DNA from: Acidobacteriota bacterium | Lineage (GTDB): Bacteria; Acidobacteriota; Thermoanaerobaculia; Gp7-AA8 | Direction: 5' to 3' | Length of the DNA: 64,000 nt | Assembly: GCA_019244185.1 (NCBI GenBank) | Contig: JAFATB010000011.1 | Coordinates: 1 to 64,000 of the forward strand | Shown: positions 34,441 to 44,000 of the stretch, one piece after another | How the letters are laid out: each line of letters begins with the position of its first letter | How positions within the stretch are numbered: the stretch's first letter is position 1 | Position numbers and translations under genes: made by a program | Notes under the pieces: model-generated | Seen by the model: the letters and a program-made list of their open reading frames with translations, nothing else | Database searches by the model: none | Told to the model about the DNA's origin: nothing

Positions 34441-37214
34441 CAGACTGTGGTGCTGCTGAGAATGGTCGAACTGCTCGGCACCCGTGGCAACGTAATCGAA
34501 AACTCGGCTCCGTGACCGGGCGTCGAGGCGACGGTGATGTCGCCGTCGCTGGCGTGCATGATGCGCCGGCTGATCGCGAGTCCGAGTCCCGTTCCGCCCT
34601 GTCCGCGCTTGGTCGTCACCAGCGGCTCGAAGATGCGCCCGAGCATGTCCGGCGCGATCCCTTTGCCGTCGTCGCGCACGCGGATCACGGCCTGGTCGTG
34701 CTCCTCGCGCGCCGAGATCCAGATGTTGCCGCCGTCGGCGACCGCATCGCGGGCATTGAGCAGAACGTTGGTCAGAACCTGCTGCAGATCGTGAAAGTTC
34801 CCGCGCACGCGCAGCGGCGCGAGCTCGCTGTGCACGGTGATGCGCTTCGCCGCGAGCAGATCTTCATGCAGCGCGAGCGTGGCCACGACGAGATCGGCGA
34901 CGTTCACGAGCTCACGCGTGCGCGGGCGATTGGCGATGAGGTCGAGCAGGTTGTTGACGAGGTGCGAGGCGCGGAACGTCTGCTGCTCCATCTTTTTGAG
35001 GAGCCGGTATTTCGGATCGTCTTCCGGCGTCTCCGCGAGCAGCAGCTGCGCATACGACGAGATGCCGGTGAGCGGCGTGTTCACTTCGTGCGCGACGCCC
35101 GCCGCGAGCAGGCCGAGCGACGCGAGCCGCTCCTTGTCCTGCAGCTCGCGCTCGAGGCGCACGCGATCCGTGACGTCGCCGATGACGAGCACGCGCGCGC
35201 CGTCCGCGACGTCGCCCGCCGACAGCGGACTCGCCGTCACCGTGACTTCTTTCTCGACGCCGCCGTGATTGATGAAGTGCGTGGTCAGCGTGCCGCCGCT
35301 CGCGCGCAGCTCGCGATATGGCGGGAAGAGCTCGTCGATCGACTCGGTCGCATGATCGGAGCCGACGAGGTCCCAGAACGCTCGGTTCGCCGTGAGCACC
35401 GTGCCGTCGGACGCGACCACCGCGATCGCGGACAACGACGACTCGATGATGTTCTCGTTGTACTCCTTGAGCGCGCGGATCTCGTCGAGCTGCCGCCGCA
35501 ACTTGCCGTACAGACGCGAGTTCTCGATCGCCAGCGCGACCGGCGCCGTGAGCGTGCCGATCAGATGCAGGTCGTCGCGCGAGAGCGGCTCCTCGGTCTT
35601 GCGCGTGCCGAGGAGAAGAAGTCCCTGCAACTCGCCACGATTGCGAAGCGGGAACGCATAGCGGTAGCCCGCTTCGAGCAGCTTCCACGGCACTTCCGAT
35701 TTGTCGGGCAGCCGCGGCGCGGTGAGGATCACCGGACCTTCCTTCGGCATCGTGCCGAGATCCTCGGGCGTCATGCGCCGCGGCACGCCCGCTTCCGGCT
35801 CATAGATCAAGAGTGACGACGCCTCGCGCGTGTAGAGGTTCATCTGCTCGACGTGCAGCGTCGTGCGCAGACGCTCGCGCATCATCGCGATCAGCTCGTG
35901 CACGTCGTTGAAGGTCGCGAGCTCCTGCGCGAAGTCCGTCATCGTGCGGCGATGCCGGTAGCTCTCGCGGTAGAGGATCATCTCGATGACGGACTCGATC
36001 TTGCCCTTCACCGGAATCAGCACGCCGGCGATGAGCAGCCCGGAGCTGAACGCGAGGAAGTTGCGCTCCATCGCCGACCGCTCTTCGATGACGCGCGAGA
36101 GGATCACGTTCACCGTCGAGAACGCGATCATGCCGAAGACGAAGGTGACCGAGTACGCCAGCACTTCCTTGATCACCACCTCGACGTCCCACAGCTTGTA
36201 CTTGAGGATCGAGACGGCGAAGGCGAGCGGAATGAACGCGAGCGGCAGGATCGACAGCGTCGTGTTCAGCTGCCCGACCGAGCCGGAGACGAGATACGGA
36301 ATGACGTAGATCGCGACGAACGGGAGGAAGCCGAGGACGAGGCCGAGGTAGATCCACTTGATCTGCTTCTTGCCGATGGGCGCGGCCTGGCGATACGTGA
36401 ACGCGAGCGCGACCACGGCCAGCGTGAAGTAGACCGCGAAGTCGAACAGCTCCCACCGATTGATGACCGCGAACGCGCTCAGCGGCGCCGCGACCGGCAG
36501 CGCGTTGTTGAACAGCAGCAGGTCGAAGTTCCACAGCGCGAGCAGCGTCGGCGGCACGTACAGCCACGCGATCCACGACTGCTTGCGCAACAGCGGCCGC
36601 GGGAACAGCAGGAAGAAGTTGAGCGCGAGCGGAGGGAGGAAGATCCGCGCGAGCTCCTCGGTCATCTGCAGGAGCTTGTAGCTCCAGTCGATGTCGCCCG
36701 CCGGCGTGTAGACGTAGACGATGAACGACAGCAGCGTGACGAAGTAGAAGAGCCGGCTCTCGCTCGTCTCGCCGCGGAACAGCGTGAAGAGACCGATGGC
36801 GAGATAGAGGAAGCCGATGAAGCTGAGGATGAGATACGGATAGTCGATCTTCAGTTCCGGCGGGCGGTACTGGATCGTGAGCGTCGCGCCGTGACGCGCG
36901 ACGAGCATCGGCACGGTCTGCCCGATGCGGCGCAGCGTCTTCTGAACTCCTTCGACTTCGTTCGTCGGCGTATCGCCGATCAGCCAGATCGCATCGCCGG
37001 GCCGCAGCCCCGCCTGCGCCGCGCCGCTGCCGGGATCGACGTTCTGCACGACGATGACGCCGTTGTCGCGGCGGAACGTGAAGTCGATGCGCTCGAACGA
37101 GGAGCGCTTGCGCTGGAAGGAAACGAACGCGCCAAGCACCAGGCCGACCGTAAAGACGGCGAGGAGCAGATTCGCGATGTGCCTCCTGCGCATGGCCAGA
37201 ACCGCTGACGGCAT
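34440..37214 (-). CDS. Membrane histidine kinase with periplasmic PDZ, GAF and PAS domains
   Basis: 924 aa. The first helix is ~residues 12-30. A PDZ domain at ~38-118 (IVVQNVDPGSGAAQAGLRPGD) should face the periplasm, followed by about seven further helices to ~385, a GAF-like domain ~430-585, PAS ~605-690, HisKA with 'GVAHEVNTPLTG' (His about 705), and an HATPase with 'NVLLNARDAV' and 'GGTGLGLAISRRI'. PDZ before a 7-helix bundle is an uncommon sensor layout; a PDZ could bind C-termini of misfolded envelope proteins. ATG 37193 (MRRRHIANLLL) is an alternative start. Cognate to the adjoining NtrC-type regulator. Confidence 0.93.
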   Translation of the reverse strand: MPSAVLAMRRRHIANLLLAVFTVGLVLGAFVSFQRKRSSFERIDFTFRRDNGVIVVQNVDPGSGAAQAGLRPGDAIWLIGDTPTNEVEGVQKTLRRIGQTVPMLVARHGATLTIQYRPPELKIDYPYLILSFIGFLYLAIGLFTLFRGETSESRLFYFVTLLSFIVYVYTPAGDIDWSYKLLQMTEELARIFLPPLALNFFLLFPRPLLRKQSWIAWLYVPPTLLALWNFDLLLFNNALPVAAPLSAFAVINRWELFDFAVYFTLAVVALAFTYRQAAPIGKKQIKWIYLGLVLGFLPFVAIYVIPYLVSGSVGQLNTTLSILPLAFIPLAFAVSILKYKLWDVEVVIKEVLAYSVTFVFGMIAFSTVNVILSRVIEERSAMERNFLAFSSGLLIAGVLIPVKGKIESVIEMILYRESYRHRRTMTDFAQELATFNDVHELIAMMRERLRTTLHVEQMNLYTREASSLLIYEPEAGVPRRMTPEDLGTMPKEGPVILTAPRLPDKSEVPWKLLEAGYRYAFPLRNRGELQGLLLLGTRKTEEPLSRDDLHLIGTLTAPVALAIENSRLYGKLRRQLDEIRALKEYNENIIESSLSAIAVVASDGTVLTANRAFWDLVGSDHATESIDELFPPYRELRASGGTLTTHFINHGGVEKEVTVTASPLSAGDVADGARVLVIGDVTDRVRLERELQDKERLASLGLLAAGVAHEVNTPLTGISSYAQLLLAETPEDDPKYRLLKKMEQQTFRASHLVNNLLDLIANRPRTRELVNVADLVVATLALHEDLLAAKRITVHSELAPLRVRGNFHDLQQVLTNVLLNARDAVADGGNIWISAREEHDQAVIRVRDDGKGIAPDMLGRIFEPLVTTKRGQGGTGLGLAISRRIMHASDGDITVASTPGHGAEFSITLPRVPSSSTILSSTTV

Positions 37215-37429
37215 TCAATGCGGGTGCCGCGCGAAAAACCGCGCTAACCCGTTGATTCGCAACGTTGAATCGCGCTCCGGATTTCCGAAAGAAGCGCGCA
37301 CGGCTCCAAGGCGTTGGATTTGGGACGCATATTTTTGGAGCGTATGCGCGACGCCGGGGATGCGATCGACGTGCGCTGTAGCCGTGCTTGCCACAATCAC
37401 GGAGTCATTTTTGCAAAGCGTGTAGGACC
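37215..37429 (+). promoter_or_regulatory. Divergent control region with candidate sigma-54 promoter (37401-37414)
   Basis: 215-bp gap between the histidine-kinase and MEDS genes. On the plus strand CGG-AGTCATTTTT-GCA has the invariant GG and GC exactly 10 nt apart (37401-37402 and 37413-37414) with a good -12 half (TTTTTGCA); the -24 half matches only at GG. The predicted start falls only a few bases before the MEDS ATG at 37430, implying a very short leader. A bulged palindrome GATTCG-CAACGTTG-AATC (37254-37270) may be an activator or repressor site. Confidence 0.35.
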
Positions 37430-38134
37430 ATGACGACAGCTCCTCGAATCCAGTATCAGCAAGGCGATCACGTGTGCACGCTTTACTCCGACCGCGACGA
37501 ACAGCTCGCGGCCGCGGTCAACTACCTTCGCGGCGGTCTCGAGCGCGGCGAACGTTGCCTGTACGTCTGCTGCGAGCACTCGCCGGACGAGTTCCGCGCC
37601 GGACTGCGCGCCGCGGGGATCGACGTCGCGGGCGAAGAAGCGCGCGGCGCACTGCTGCTGCTGACCAAGCGTGAAGCTCACCTCGCGGGCGGCTGCTTCG
37701 ATCCCGACAAGATGATCACGATGCTGCACGGCGCGGTGAAAGACGCACTCGACGCCGGCTTCTCCGGCCTCTGCGCGGCCGGCGACATGTCGTGGCTGCT
37801 CGACGAGGCCGACGGCTCGGACCGCATCGCCGAGTACGAGGCGCGGCTCAACGCGTTCTATCCGTCGTCGCGCGCGCTGGGACTCTGCCTCTACAACCGC
37901 ACGAAGCTTCCCGCGGCCACGCTCGATCACTGCATGGCCACGCATCCGCACGTCCGCATCGACGGCAACCTCCTGCTCGACAATCCGTTCTACGAGGAGC
38001 CGGGGAAGGCCGCGTTCCGGCGCACCGACGGCAGCGCCATGCCGAAGAAGCTGGAGTGGCTGAAGACCGCCATCGCGAGCTTCTTCGACGGCGGCGGGGC
38101 CTCGGAGCCGGCGACGGTGCCGCTTCACCGCTAA
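37430..38134 (+). CDS. MEDS-domain sensory protein
   Basis: 234 aa with one MEDS (methanogen/methylotroph, DcmR sensory) domain: 'YQQGDHVCTLYSDRDEQ', 'YLRGGLERGERCLYVC', 'RGALLLLTKREAHLAGG' and 'GLCAAGDMSWLLDE'. MEDS is a RecA/KaiC-like fold used for sensing, usually with helix-turn-helix or kinase domains; here it stands alone with Cys-rich and His-rich stretches (CLYVCCEH). Start is ATG 37430, where homology begins. It is divergent from the PDZ-kinase/NtrC pair and may be its output. Its ligand and effector function are unknown. Confidence 0.85.
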   Translation: MTTAPRIQYQQGDHVCTLYSDRDEQLAAAVNYLRGGLERGERCLYVCCEHSPDEFRAGLRAAGIDVAGEEARGALLLLTKREAHLAGGCFDPDKMITMLHGAVKDALDAGFSGLCAAGDMSWLLDEADGSDRIAEYEARLNAFYPSSRALGLCLYNRTKLPAATLDHCMATHPHVRIDGNLLLDNPFYEEPGKAAFRRTDGSAMPKKLEWLKTAIASFFDGGGASEPATVPLHR

Positions 38135-38173
38135 CGCGCGCGCGGTCGTTCGTTCCAGCGTACGCTTGCGCGT

Positions 38174-38803
38174 ATGACGGAACGGATGAACGTGGCCATC
38201 CTCATCTTCCCCAACGTCGAGGTGCTCGACTTCGCGGGGCCGTTCGAGGTGTTCTCGCGCACGCGGCTCGTGCCCGGCTCCGACGCGCGGCGCAGCGACG
38301 AACACGCGCCGTTTCGCGTCTTCACCGTCGCGGCGACGCACGAGCCGATCTCCGCGACGGGCGATCTGCGCGTCGTGCCGCATCACGCGTTCGATGACTG
38401 TCCGCGCATCGATCTGCTGATCGTGCCGGGCGGCTTCGGCACGCGCGGGCTGCTGCAGGACGAAGCGACGCTCGCGTGGGTAGGCCGCATCGCGAGCGAG
38501 GCGCGCATCACCGCGTCCGTCTGCACCGGCTCGCTCCTGCTCGCGAAGGCCGGCCTGCTCGACGGCCGCACCGCGACGACGCACTGGGCGGCGCTCGATC
38601 TCCTGCAGTCGCTCAGCGATGCGCGCGGCGGCACGATTCGCGTCGAACGCGACGACCGCTGGGTCGCCGCGACGCCGGCGCTCTTCACTTCCGCGGGCGT
38701 GGCCGCGGGCATCGACATGAGCTTCGCCATCGTCGAGCAGCTCCACGGCAAAGCGGTCGCCGACGAGACCGCGCACTACATCGAATACCGCCGCGCGGTT
38801 TGA
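38174..38803 (+). CDS. DJ-1/PfpI-family protein (isonitrile hydratase-like)
   Basis: 209-aa class I glutamine-amidotransferase-like domain. It starts MTERMNVAILIFPNVEVLDFAGPF. The active-site Cys is in the nucleophile elbow 'TASVCTGSLLLAKAGLL', preceded by 'LLIVPGGFGTRGLL', and the partner His region is 'TTHWAALDLL'. This wording fits the isonitrile hydratase/GlxA-N group rather than glyoxalase-type DJ-1; no AraC domain follows. It lies 39 nt after the MEDS gene, so it may share its transcript. Confidence 0.9.
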   Translation: MTERMNVAILIFPNVEVLDFAGPFEVFSRTRLVPGSDARRSDEHAPFRVFTVAATHEPISATGDLRVVPHHAFDDCPRIDLLIVPGGFGTRGLLQDEATLAWVGRIASEARITASVCTGSLLLAKAGLLDGRTATTHWAALDLLQSLSDARGGTIRVERDDRWVAATPALFTSAGVAAGIDMSFAIVEQLHGKAVADETAHYIEYRRAV

Positions 38804-38850
38804 GGATTCGTTGCCGCAAGGGTGGATCGAAGGCGTGTAAGCTGGCCGCC

Positions 38851-40152
38851 ATGCGCCCCCGCGGACTGCTCGCTCTCGCTCTGGTCCTCCCGCTTCTCAC
38901 CGCGCCCGTCTCCGCGCAGAAACGGCGCTCGGTGCGGCACAGCGGTCCCGGCGACGAGCCGACGGCGCGCGCGGACGCGTACACCGTGGCGCGCGGCGCG
39001 ACGCTCGTCCGCACCGGAGGCGACGGCGTCCTCGCGAACGACACCGATCCGCACGCGCTCGCGCTCACCGCGCTCGTCGTCTCGTCGACCGCGCACGGCA
39101 CGCTCGTGCTCACGCCCGACGGCGGCTTCACGTACGTCAACGACGGCTCCGCCGCGACGTCCGACTCGTTCACGTACCGGGCGTCGAACGGCACCAGCAC
39201 GTCGCTCAATGCAACCGTCACGATCGCGATCACCGCTCCGCTGCCACAAGCGAATGCCGACGCGTACAACACGCCCGCCGCAACGCCCCTCGGCATCCCC
39301 GCGCCGGGCGTGCTGACGAACGACACGCGCAACGGCGCGAACATCGCCAGCTACGGCGTGGCCGGCACCGAACAGACCACGCTCTCCGCCGCCACGCCCA
39401 CCGCGCACGGCGGCACCGTCCTCCTCGGCGCGGACGGTGCGTTCACGTACAACCCCGGCACCGGCTTCACCGGCTCCGACGCATTCAACTACGTGCTGAC
39501 GAACGCCGCCGGCAGCTCGACCGCGCAGGTCACGATCAGCGTCGTCTCGCCGCAGCCCACCGCCGCGAACGACACGTACTCGACCGCGCAGAACACCGCG
39601 CTCACCCAACCCGCGCCGGGCGTCCTTGCGAACGACATCGTGAACGGCGGCGCGATCACCGGCTACGGCTCCGCGAACGGCAACGAGCAGTCGACGCTCG
39701 GCACGTCCACTTCCACCGCGAAGAACGGCACCGTGCGCGTCAACGCGGACGGCAGCTTCACGTACACGCCGCCGAACGGCTTCAACGGCAGCGACTCGTT
39801 CAGGTACACGCTCGCAAACGGCAGCGGCAGCGGCGTCGCGCTCGTGACGATCACCGTGCAGGCGGCGGTCAACACCGAGTTCAACGTCACCGCGCCCGGC
39901 TTCTTCTATTCGTTCTCAGGCATCGCGGGACAGAACCCGCAGCTCACGCTGCAGCGCGGCCGCACGTACGTCTTCCACATCAACACCACGTCCTCGCATC
40001 CGTTCGAGATCCTCGACGCGCCGGCGGGCAGCGTGACGAACAACAACATCTCCAGCGGCACGCTGACGTTCGTCGTCCCGAACACCGCGGCAAACTACCG
40101 TTATCACTGCTCGCTCCACGACTTCGGCAACACGATCGTGACGGTGCCCTAG
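38851..40152 (+). CDS. Secreted tandem cadherin-like repeat protein with C-terminal cupredoxin
   Basis: 433 aa from ATG 38851, with signal peptide (LALALVLPLLTAPVSAQ). Residues ~40-340 hold three tandem ~95-aa cadherin/VCBS-type domains, each with 'GVLxNDT' or 'GVLANDI' and 'DGSFTYTP'-like ends. Residues ~345-433 resemble a cupredoxin: 'TSSHPFEILDAP' gives the first His and 'YRYHCSLHDFGNTI' gives Cys and second His of a type-1 copper site. The usual fourth ligand Met is absent. Probably an extracellular or outer-surface copper/electron-transfer or adhesive protein. No oxidase or partner lies adjacent. Confidence 0.85.
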   Translation: MRPRGLLALALVLPLLTAPVSAQKRRSVRHSGPGDEPTARADAYTVARGATLVRTGGDGVLANDTDPHALALTALVVSSTAHGTLVLTPDGGFTYVNDGSAATSDSFTYRASNGTSTSLNATVTIAITAPLPQANADAYNTPAATPLGIPAPGVLTNDTRNGANIASYGVAGTEQTTLSAATPTAHGGTVLLGADGAFTYNPGTGFTGSDAFNYVLTNAAGSSTAQVTISVVSPQPTAANDTYSTAQNTALTQPAPGVLANDIVNGGAITGYGSANGNEQSTLGTSTSTAKNGTVRVNADGSFTYTPPNGFNGSDSFRYTLANGSGSGVALVTITVQAAVNTEFNVTAPGFFYSFSGIAGQNPQLTLQRGRTYVFHINTTSSHPFEILDAPAGSVTNNNISSGTLTFVVPNTAANYRYHCSLHDFGNTIVTVP

Positions 40153-40991
40153 CGCACGAGCGAGATCGCGCAGACGTCGTTCAGCAGGCAGACCTCGCAG
40201 TTCTCGCGGCGCAGCTTGCGGCTGCAGAGCGCGAGGATGCCGAGGCGGCAGAGCGCGAAGTCGTAGCGCACGGGATCACGCGCGTCGAACTTCGCCAGTG
40301 CATCGGTGAGCGCGCGCGCCGCTTTCCAGTCCGACGACTTGCGGCGGTTGAGGCGCAGGAACGTGGCGATGCGATGGATGTGCGTGTCGAGCGGCATGAC
40401 CAGCTTCGCCGGATCGACGAACGTCCAGAGTCCGAGGTCGGGTGACGTCCGGCGCACCATCCAGCGCAGATAGAGGTTCATGCGCTTGCACGCGGAGCCG
40501 TCGTTCGGCGACGTGAGCAGATACTCGAGACCTTTGCCGCGCATCGACTCGACGAAGCGCGCGAGGCTCGGCGCGATGTCGGCGTCGTTTGCGTCGTAGC
40601 AGCGCTCGAAGAGCGCGCCGAGGGAACCGTGCGTTTCGAGGACGTCGGCGATCGCGGCGAAGAGCGCGACGAGATCGGGCGTCTTGTGGAAGCGATGCGC
40701 GAAGCCGGCGAAGCGGCGCGTGGCTTCGGCGCGATCGAAGTGCGCGAGATACTGAAACGGCGACGGCGTCATCTTCGCCAGCACCGCGCCGATGTTCGTG
40801 ACGATGAAATCGGCGCGGCCATACGCGAACGCGGCCGCGATGAGGCCGGCCACTTCCTGGTCGAGCGGCTCGTCGTAGCGCAGCACGAGCTGGAGCGGAT
40901 CGGGCGCGATCGTCGAAACGTCGAAGGTCTCGACGAGCGTGTCGAGCCGCGTCTTCAGCAGTTCGGCGCGAACGGGGCGGCGGCGGGTCAT
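40149..40991 (-). CDS. TIGR02757-family protein with helix-hairpin-helix/Fe-S-like C-terminus
   Basis: 280 aa, full length for TIGR02757 (DUF2400), a family of unknown function related to endonuclease III-like DNA glycosylases. 'LYLRWMVRRTSPDLGLW', 'MPLDTHIHRIATFLRL' and 'DALAKFDARDPVRYDFAL' match family hallmarks. The end has Cys-x8-Cys-x2-Cys-x5-Cys (CSRKLRRENCEVCLLNDVC), closely like the 4Fe-4S loop of EndoIII/MutY (x6-x2-x5). This hints at a DNA-binding or repair role. It overlaps the end of the convergent cupredoxin gene by 4 nt and diverges from the 1320-aa surface protein by 62 bp. Confidence 0.88.
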   Translation of the reverse strand: MTRRRPVRAELLKTRLDTLVETFDVSTIAPDPLQLVLRYDEPLDQEVAGLIAAAFAYGRADFIVTNIGAVLAKMTPSPFQYLAHFDRAEATRRFAGFAHRFHKTPDLVALFAAIADVLETHGSLGALFERCYDANDADIAPSLARFVESMRGKGLEYLLTSPNDGSACKRMNLYLRWMVRRTSPDLGLWTFVDPAKLVMPLDTHIHRIATFLRLNRRKSSDWKAARALTDALAKFDARDPVRYDFALCRLGILALCSRKLRRENCEVCLLNDVCAISLVR

Positions 40992-41053
40992 ACGGTGGCG
41001 CGCTCGAAAACAGGGTGGAACCCGCGGCTGTTCCGAGCGTCATACTGCACGCC

Positions 41054-44000
41054 ATGCGTCCTCGGATCCTCGTCTCTCTCGCCGCTCTCCTCTGCGCGTT
41101 TCCGGCGCTCGCCGCGATCACCGGAAGCGTGATGTCGACCGACGGCCAGCCGCTCGCCGGCGCGCGCGTTTCGGCCTACGGTTTCGAATCCGCGGAAGGG
41201 CGCCACGCGCGGCTCGTCTCCGCGAATCCGGAGCCGGTGCCGCTCGCGTCGACGCAGACGGATGCGAAGGGGAGCTTCTCGCTCGAATCGCCGAAAGGCG
41301 CCGTCGTCGAGCTGCGCGTCTTCCTGCGCGGCTACGAGCCGGCCGCGCGGCGCGTCGAGCGCGACGAGGACACGGGCACGTTCGCGCTGCAAAAGCTGGA
41401 GATGAAGAGCGGCAGCGTGAAGGCCGGCAACAAAGCGGTGGCAAACGCGCTCGTCGCCATCGCGTACGGCACGTACGAGTATCAGACGAAGACCGACGAG
41501 CAGGGACGCTACGAGGCGCCCGATCCGAAACGCGCGCGCAGCCTCGTCATCGTGCATCCCGACTTCGCCATCGACGAGGAAGTCTTCCCGTTCAACAACA
41601 GCGTCACCGCGACGAAGCTCCAGCGCACGCTCGTCATGGGGACCGCGTTCAGCGGACGCGTGGTCGAGCAGGACGGCAGGACGCCGGCGGCGAAGGCGAC
41701 GGTCACGGTGAACGGCTGGCCGCGCGCGACGGCGGGCGACGACGGCGCGTTCACGATCGCGCACACGCAGCCGCGCTGGAGCTCGCTCGCGGCGACGAAG
41801 AACGCGCTGGCCGGGGAGCGCGCGTACACGACGGAGAAGAACGTCGTCGTGCGCCTCGCAAAGCCGGCGGTCGTCGCCGGACGCGTGCTGGATGCGAAGA
41901 CGAAGCTGCCGGTTGCGGGCGCGATCGTGCGCGTCTCGCCGCGCGGGCCGATGGACGTCAACCGCGGCAGCGGCTGGACGGCGATGACGGACGCGAAAGG
42001 GATGTACACGCTGAGCGTGACGCCGGGCGCGTACTCGTTCAGCGCGACGCATCCGGCGTTCGACGGCTCCGCGTCCGACATCGCCACGACCGCGGGGCAG
42101 ACGCTGTCTCGCGACGTTGCGATGACGCAGCTCGCGCGCGTGAGCGGCGTCGTCGTCGATGAAGCGCGCAAGGGCGTGCCGGCTGCGTTCGTGACGCCCG
42201 AGGAGAACGGCGGCGACGGCATGCCGCGCATGATGCGCGGACCACGCGAGGCGGTGGCGAGCGGTCCCGACGGACGCTTCAGCCTGCGCGCGACGACGGA
42301 AGTCGCGATGCGTCTGCGCGCGACGAAGAAAGGACTGCCGACCGTGCGCAGCGAGGCGCTGCGGCTGACGGCGGGCGAGCGCAAGAGCGGCGTCGTGATC
42401 ACGATTCCGAACGGCATCGCGGTCACCGGACGCGTCACCGATCGCGACGGCAAGCCGCTGTCGGGCGTCGCGGTCGCCGCGAACGAAGAATCGGGCGGCC
42501 GCGGACGCGGCATGCGCATCATGATCACGCCCGACCGCGACGACAACGACGACGCCGTGCGCACCGGAACCGACGGCGCGTTCTCGCTGCGCGTGAAGGA
42601 AGGGACGTACGACTTCACGTTCCGCCGCGACGGCTACACGACGAAAGCCGTGCGCGCCAAGAGCGTCTCCGCGACGGCGGCGCCGGAGCCGATGAGCGTC
42701 GCGCTCGATCCGAGCGTCGAAGTCTCCGGACGCGTGACGCGCGGCGGCAACGGCGTCGAAGGCGTGACGATCTTCGCGATGAGCGAGGATCCGGTGAACA
42801 CGACCACCGGCCCCGACGGCTCGTTCGTCCTCGCGAACCTCGCGCCGGGACCGATTCGCCTGATGCTGCGCAAAGACACGGAGTTCATCTCCGACTCGCG
42901 CAGCGTCACCGCGCCGGCGCGCGACTTCACGATCGACCTGCCCGCGGGCACGCGCGTCTCGGGACGCGTCATCGACAAGACCTCGCGCAAGCCGCTGACG
43001 ACGTTTCAGGCGGGGCTCAGCGTCTCGCGCGGCGGCGGCGGCATGATGATGGTCGCGCCGCCGATGCTGCAGAGCTTCACCAGCGACGACGGCTCGTTCA
43101 CGCTCGACAACGTGCCCGCGGGCGCGGTCAACCTCACCGCGCAGGCGCCCGGCTATACCAGCGGTCGCACGACGGTGACGGTGGAGGAAGGAAAGCCGCT
43201 CGACAACGTCGAGCTCGCGCTCGAGCCGGGCGTGCGGCTCACGGGCAAAGTCACGGGTCCCGACGGCGCGCCGGTCAGCGACGTCACCGTGCGCGTGGCG
43301 TTCTCGCCGGAGCGCGGCATGCGCAACGGTCCGAACGATCGCCGCGCGACGACCGACGCGAACGGCGAGTACGTGCTCGACTCGCTCGACGCGGGCACCG
43401 AGACGATCGAGTTCACGCACCCGAAGTATCTCGCCACGCGGCAGGACGTCGAGCTGAAAGGCACGGACACGCGGCTCGACGCGCAGCTCTCCGCGGGACT
43501 GCGCGTGAGCGGCGTCGTGGTGACGGACAACGGCGCGCCCGCGGCCGACGCGGACGTCGAGGCGATGGCCGCCGGCGGCTCGAACCGCTCCACGCGCGCC
43601 GACGCGAACGGCGCGTTCAGCTTCGACGCGCTCTCACCTGTTCGTTATCGTTTCCTCGCGTCGAAGAACGGCTTCGCCTCCGGCCACGTCGACGACTTCG
43701 ACGTCACGAACAACACGCCTCTCCGCATCGTCCTCGGCAGCGGCGGCACGATCTACGGCCACGTCACCGGGCTCTCCGAGAACGATCTCGCGAACGCCGT
43801 CGTCGACGCGCGCGGCAACGGCTCCACGTCGACGTCCGCCGTCGACAGCTCCGGCAACTACCGCATCGAAGGCGCGCCGACCGGCACCGTGCAGGTCTCC
43901 GCGTCCGTCACCGCGCGCGGCTTCACGTCGCGCAAGATGACGGCGGTGCAGACGGTCGAAGTGTCGTCCGGCAGCGCGCAGCAGGTCGACCTGCAGTTCC

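Noticed and set aside
40988..43420. Minus-strand frame of 810 codons
   Set aside because: Shadow of the 1320-aa surface protein; Arg/His-rich, no domain.
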